The notes beneath the pieces were generated by a model. The model saw only the letters and a program-made list of their open reading frames with translations. It had not been told where the DNA came from and ran no database searches. DNA of 45,640 bases from Gammaproteobacteria bacterium (GTDB lineage Bacteria > Pseudomonadota > Gammaproteobacteria > Pseudomonadales > Pseudohongiellaceae). The stretch is taken from assembly GCA_030831125.1 (NCBI GenBank), contig JAURLQ010000105.1, positions 1 through 45,640 on the forward strand, in the 5' to 3' direction. A program made the position numbers and the translations under genes. Within the stretch, counting starts at the first letter, position 1. Each line of letters begins with the position of its first letter. This document shows, piece after piece, positions 43,191 through 45,640 of the stretch.

Positions 43191-44051
43191 TCAAGGGGCA
43201 GAAAGATCCCTGTACACAGCAGGTAGAAAACGGGATGGATCCCCCCAGGTAGCGTCAAATTCTGCTGTTACCCCTGCCGCCAGTACTTCTTCCCCTGATT
43301 TACCCTGGGCAATCAGGGCGGCTACTCTTCCCCGGGTAGACTTCAGCATATCCAGATAATTACGCAACTGGCCAACTGTTGACAGTGCGCCTACGCCGGC
43401 TATCACTTTTGTGTCCTCATTGGCCAGCATCAATGCCTGCTCATCAGCACTGATAAATCCGTCAATCGTTCCACTGGCAATGACAGGATAGCGGTCAGGT
43501 CCGAAAAGGTCCCCAAGATGCAGGACATTGGCTGTTTCATAAAACACAATGATATTTCCGGCACTGTGGGCAGGTGGCGCAGAAATGATGTGAACCGTTT
43601 CACCTGCAAAATGCAGTGTCAGGTTGCCCTGAGGGGGGATTGTGATAACTGGCAGGGCAGCTTTTGGTGACGGAGGACCACCGCGTTGTCCGGCAGAAAG
43701 TACATTGAGCACCTCTTCATGGGCAATAATCACACTGCCATCTTCACCGAAACCCTGATTGCCATCGGTATGGTCCGGATGTTCATGACCGTTGATCAGA
43801 TATTTCACTCCTCCACCGGAAATCTCACGGACATGAGCCCGTATCTGGTCAGCAACTGCAGCACTTTTGGAATCCACCATAAGGGCTTCGCCCTCACCAG
43901 CCAGCACTGAAATATTGGCGTAACCACCGCCGCTCAGCATCCATACATTTCCACTGACCTGCTCCCTGACAACAGGATCATCAGTGGCAGCCTGTACAGG
44001 CATTACCAGGGTGCATGCAACTGCAATAGCAATATTCATTACACGATTCAT
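43191..44051 (-). CDS. Exported metallo-beta-lactamase-fold protein with an altered last metal site
   Basis: The 286-residue protein has a signal peptide (cleavage near VQAA, residue 22) and an MBL fold. It shows NGHEHPDHTDGN (HxHxDH, both zinc sites), PAHSAGN (third His) and LHLGDLFGPDRYP (bridging Asp). The last ligand is normally His in a GHG motif; here the same place reads IAGVGALST, with Val instead of His. The second zinc site is therefore incomplete, which would lower or change activity. Related secreted MBL proteins hydrolyse esters, lactams or act on quinols; the substrate is unknown. The neighbouring exported genes suggest a periplasmic role. Confidence 0.85.
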   Translation of the reverse strand: MNRVMNIAIAVACTLVMPVQAATDDPVVREQVSGNVWMLSGGGYANISVLAGEGEALMVDSKSAAVADQIRAHVREISGGGVKYLINGHEHPDHTDGNQGFGEDGSVIIAHEEVLNVLSAGQRGGPPSPKAALPVITIPPQGNLTLHFAGETVHIISAPPAHSAGNIIVFYETANVLHLGDLFGPDRYPVIASGTIDGFISADEQALMLANEDTKVIAGVGALSTVGQLRNYLDMLKSTRGRVAALIAQGKSGEEVLAAGVTAEFDATWGDPSRFLPAVYRDLSAP

Positions 44052-44094
44052 TTCATGCTGTCCTGTGTTATGGGGAGTTCTGGAATGCCTTATA

Positions 44095-44118
44095 CCGGGC
44101 CATGGTAACAGAGCCCGG
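44095..44118 (-). terminator. GC-rich hairpin between DUF6152 and MBL genes
   Basis: CCGGGC (44095-44100) and GCCCGG (44113-44118) make a six-base stem, with an added terminal A-T pair on the outer side, around a 12-base loop. No T-run follows. It lies 25 bases beyond the DUF6152 stop and could reduce transcription into the MBL gene. Confidence 0.3.
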
Positions 44119-44142
44119 GTCCGGCAGACATGGGCAATTGTG

Positions 44143-44526
44143 TCAGTCTGCCCCGGAGACGTTGCCTACCTCGGTGCCATCCGGACCGCGTACTGCTGTC
44201 ACATAGCCACCATCCTCGCCGTTGTGCATGGGGGCTATCCTGATGGTGATGTTATCACCCACAGCAAAAAGATCCGGTCTCAATCCCTGTCGGGCCATGT
44301 TGTTCCGGCTATGCCCTTCAAACTGGATTTCCCGCGTTCCCTTTTCATCGGTAACCTGCAGCACAAGGTGCATGTGGGGATTTACAAAACGCGCCTCTAT
44401 CACCTTGCCTTCAACCAGGACTGTATTACGAAAATCGAACTGGACTGCGGAATGATGGGCATTGGCCACAGCGCTGAAAAATGCTGAACAGAGCCCGATC
44501 CCCAATATATTGATAAGCAATTTCAT
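44143..44526 (-). CDS. Exported DUF6152-family protein
   Basis: The 127-residue protein has a signal peptide ending ANA (about residue 23) and a mature part starting HHSAVQFDF, so His residues lie right at the cleavage site. It carries the family pattern VLVEGKVIEARFVNPHMHLV, REIQFEGHSRNNMARQGL and a GDNITIRIAPMHNGEDGG segment. The domain looks like a small OB-type beta fold. Function is unknown; the conserved His and Asn residues could bind a metal. It is 52 bases downstream of the related secreted protein gene, and the two are often neighbours, which suggests a joint role. Confidence 0.85.
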   Translation of the reverse strand: MKLLINILGIGLCSAFFSAVANAHHSAVQFDFRNTVLVEGKVIEARFVNPHMHLVLQVTDEKGTREIQFEGHSRNNMARQGLRPDLFAVGDNITIRIAPMHNGEDGGYVTAVRGPDGTEVGNVSGAD

Positions 44527-44578
44527 TTAATACCTCTACTTGAAAGTTATACTTGATTTGTGCTGGTCGTGGCCGGCA

Positions 44579-45346
44579 TTACTCCTGGATCATTTCCAGC
44601 CCCGCCTCTTCATACAGTGCTGTCATTTCGTCATACCAAAGCGGCTCAGTACACTCATATGTCATGACATGGTAGTCAGACATTTCCTGCCATCGTTTTA
44701 CATTCACATAGGGTGCTTCCAGCCAAAGCGGATCTGTCATGGTCAGTTCTGCAGCAAGTACCCGGGTACCATCATCGAGGGGCTCGTCCAGATAATACAC
44801 TTCCCTGATAGTAGCCTGGTTGCTGTGTGGGTATCGCGAATCAACCTGGGTTTTCAGTCTCGTTGTATCCACTATCAGTCTGTCGCCTTCCCAGTGGGCA
44901 GTGGAATAGCCATTGCGTTCGGGAAAAAAGTTTCCAGGATCTCCGGCTTCTTCACCCAGATATATCCTTCTGATCTCGTTGTAGGCCTCATAGATCACGA
45001 ACAGCTGGTCATCCCGCTGGATAATCTCCATTGGATAACCACCAGAACCCAACATCGATGCCGGCATGCCATATCCCACACAGGAATTGCCATGGCTGAT
45101 ATCCGTGCCTTCTGTCACGGACAGATAGTCTGCTCTTGCCCTCGTGGCCTGGGGTGTCAGCTTCAATTCGCCGACCGGCATTGCGGAGGCACGCCCATCG
45201 GTGTTCCTGAATGTGGACCATGCACCACTGAAATCCGGGCGGGTAGTATCCTGAGCCAACACTGGGAGACACAGACTGGTTACAAGACCACTCATCACAA
45301 CTACTGTCAGTGAAGACAGTCTTTTTCCTGATTTGAATTTGTACAT
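44579..45346 (-). CDS. Exported protein of the same family as the gene at 571
   Basis: The 255-residue protein has a signal peptide (MYKFKSGKRLSSLTVVV, ending near VLAQ, residue 32) and then HGNSCVGYGMPASMLGSGG, VIYEAYNEIRRIYLGEE, AHWEGDRLIVDTTRLK, YYLDEPLDDGTRVLAAELTM and MTYECTEPLWYDE. The xGDxLIVDT segment, followed by a TDPLW..AP stretch and a Cys near the end, is also found at 571-1365. The first Met is at 45346; a GTG two codons earlier is an alternative. It is followed by a DUF6152 gene and by other exported proteins. Reaction unknown. Confidence 0.8.
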   Translation of the reverse strand: MYKFKSGKRLSSLTVVVMSGLVTSLCLPVLAQDTTRPDFSGAWSTFRNTDGRASAMPVGELKLTPQATRARADYLSVTEGTDISHGNSCVGYGMPASMLGSGGYPMEIIQRDDQLFVIYEAYNEIRRIYLGEEAGDPGNFFPERNGYSTAHWEGDRLIVDTTRLKTQVDSRYPHSNQATIREVYYLDEPLDDGTRVLAAELTMTDPLWLEAPYVNVKRWQEMSDYHVMTYECTEPLWYDEMTALYEEAGLEMIQE

Positions 45347-45352
45347 TGACAC

Positions 45353-45600
45353 TGCGCCTGAATCCCCCTGTTTTGGTTACAGTCTCCTGCCGATTCCTTC
45401 AACCCGGATGTAACACGGTTTTTATGTGATGCAGACCTGCAATCCATTGATTACTGCAGTCAATATCATATTCTGCAGAAAAACAATTCCCGAGGGAACA
45501 GTCAATACCATAGATCATGCAATGTTGATCTGCCTTGATCCCGATTGCGCTAAATGGACCTGTCAGCCTGTTTCTGTCCCAGATAACAATTGCAGGATTC
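45353..45600. other. Gene-free stretch before the last partial gene
   Basis: A minus-strand open frame of 69 codons exists here (45608-45399) but it has no signal, no family character and no ribosome binding site; it is not called. The stretch should hold the promoters of the exported-protein run (minus) and of the gene beginning near 45601 (plus). I see no clear promoter or repeat. Confidence 0.4.
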
Positions 45601-45640
45601 ATGACCATGACCAGGTTTCTGAAGGAACGCAGCCTGAAAG
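45601..45640 (+). CDS. Possible N-terminus of a gene running off the window
   Basis: From ATG 45601 the frame reads MTMTRFLKERSLK and is open to the window end. A GCAGGA site lies five bases before the ATG. Only 13 codons are seen, so the product cannot be named, and the call is tentative. Confidence 0.35.
   Translation, partial: MTMTRFLKERSLK

Noticed and set aside
45399-45608. Minus-strand small gene of 69 codons
   Set aside because: No ribosome binding site, signal or family character; the plus-strand start at 45601 overlaps its beginning.
1-45640. tRNA, rRNA, integrase or insertion-sequence genes
   Set aside because: No cloverleaf-like stretch, no transposase or integrase motif in any plausible frame.

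Overview
The window looks like chromosomal DNA of a free-living Gram-negative bacterium, most likely a gammaproteobacterium. The signs are a Bcr/CflA exporter, an RhlE-type helicase, a CspA-type protein, a WecA-type initiator, a Wza/Wzc-type polysaccharide exporter, outer-membrane beta-barrels and many Sec, Tat and lipoprotein signals. Base composition is near 50% GC. No tRNA, rRNA, CRISPR array, transposase or phage module was seen. The placement is inference from gene content; there is no marker gene for a finer one.

Positions 1-16000 hold mostly independent housekeeping and exported-protein genes: a family-sharing secreted protein (571), a drug exporter converging on rhlE, a cold-shock gene upstream of rhlE, an FkbM methyltransferase, a minus-strand run DUF885 lipoprotein > AspH-type hydroxylase > secreted ankyrin-repeat protein, a cupin and an SDR, a DUF2202 ferritin-like protein, and a divergent pair made of a copper-brace (LPMO-like) secreted protein and a Tat-exported protein. 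A large imperfect inverted-repeat element lies at about 146-437 and a second at 6207-6310.

Positions 16000-20100 contain the most unusual content. A ClC chloride channel gene is broken by an amber codon and a C5 frameshift. Next comes a 133-residue protein (17751-18152) that starts with a textbook lasso-peptide leader (YxxPxLxxxGxxxxxT), continues with a core-like stretch with Gly at position 1 and Glu at position 8, then a Gly-rich linker, and ends in a Peptidase_S74 (endosialidase-type intramolecular chaperone) domain with its Ser-Asp...Lys motif. The following gene is a lasso-cyclase-like asparagine synthetase homologue (Ser instead of Cys at position 2), interrupted by a one-base shift in a T5 run.

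Positions 20170-23117 hold an enoyl-CoA hydratase, an SDR and a glycosyltransferase. From 42695 down to 23163, on the minus strand, there is a compact polysaccharide locus: Wzy/ligase-type membrane protein, outer-membrane barrel, Wza-like exporter, Wzc-like autokinase, CpsB phosphatase, TPR protein, nucleotidyltransferase, PqqD-like (B1), transglutaminase-like (B2), asparagine synthase, four GT-B glycosyltransferases, NodU-type carbamoyltransferase, GT-A glycosyltransferase and WecA-like initiator. The only lasso-type B1 and B2 genes in the window sit here, about 14 kb from the lasso-like precursor and cyclase. This suggests one maturation system split over two operons, or two related systems sharing parts. 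No Wzx flippase is visible.

Positions 42714-45640 hold a minus-strand run of exported proteins (Cds6/SnoaL-like, metallo-beta-lactamase fold, DUF6152, and a second member of the family seen at 571).

Four neighbouring genes between 9.1 and 18.5 kb carry lesions: an amber in AspH, an ATC in place of the SDR start codon, an amber plus frameshift in ClC, and a frameshift in the cyclase. None was seen in the 23-45 kb region. Either this segment is decaying or it contains sequencing or assembly errors; reads would decide.
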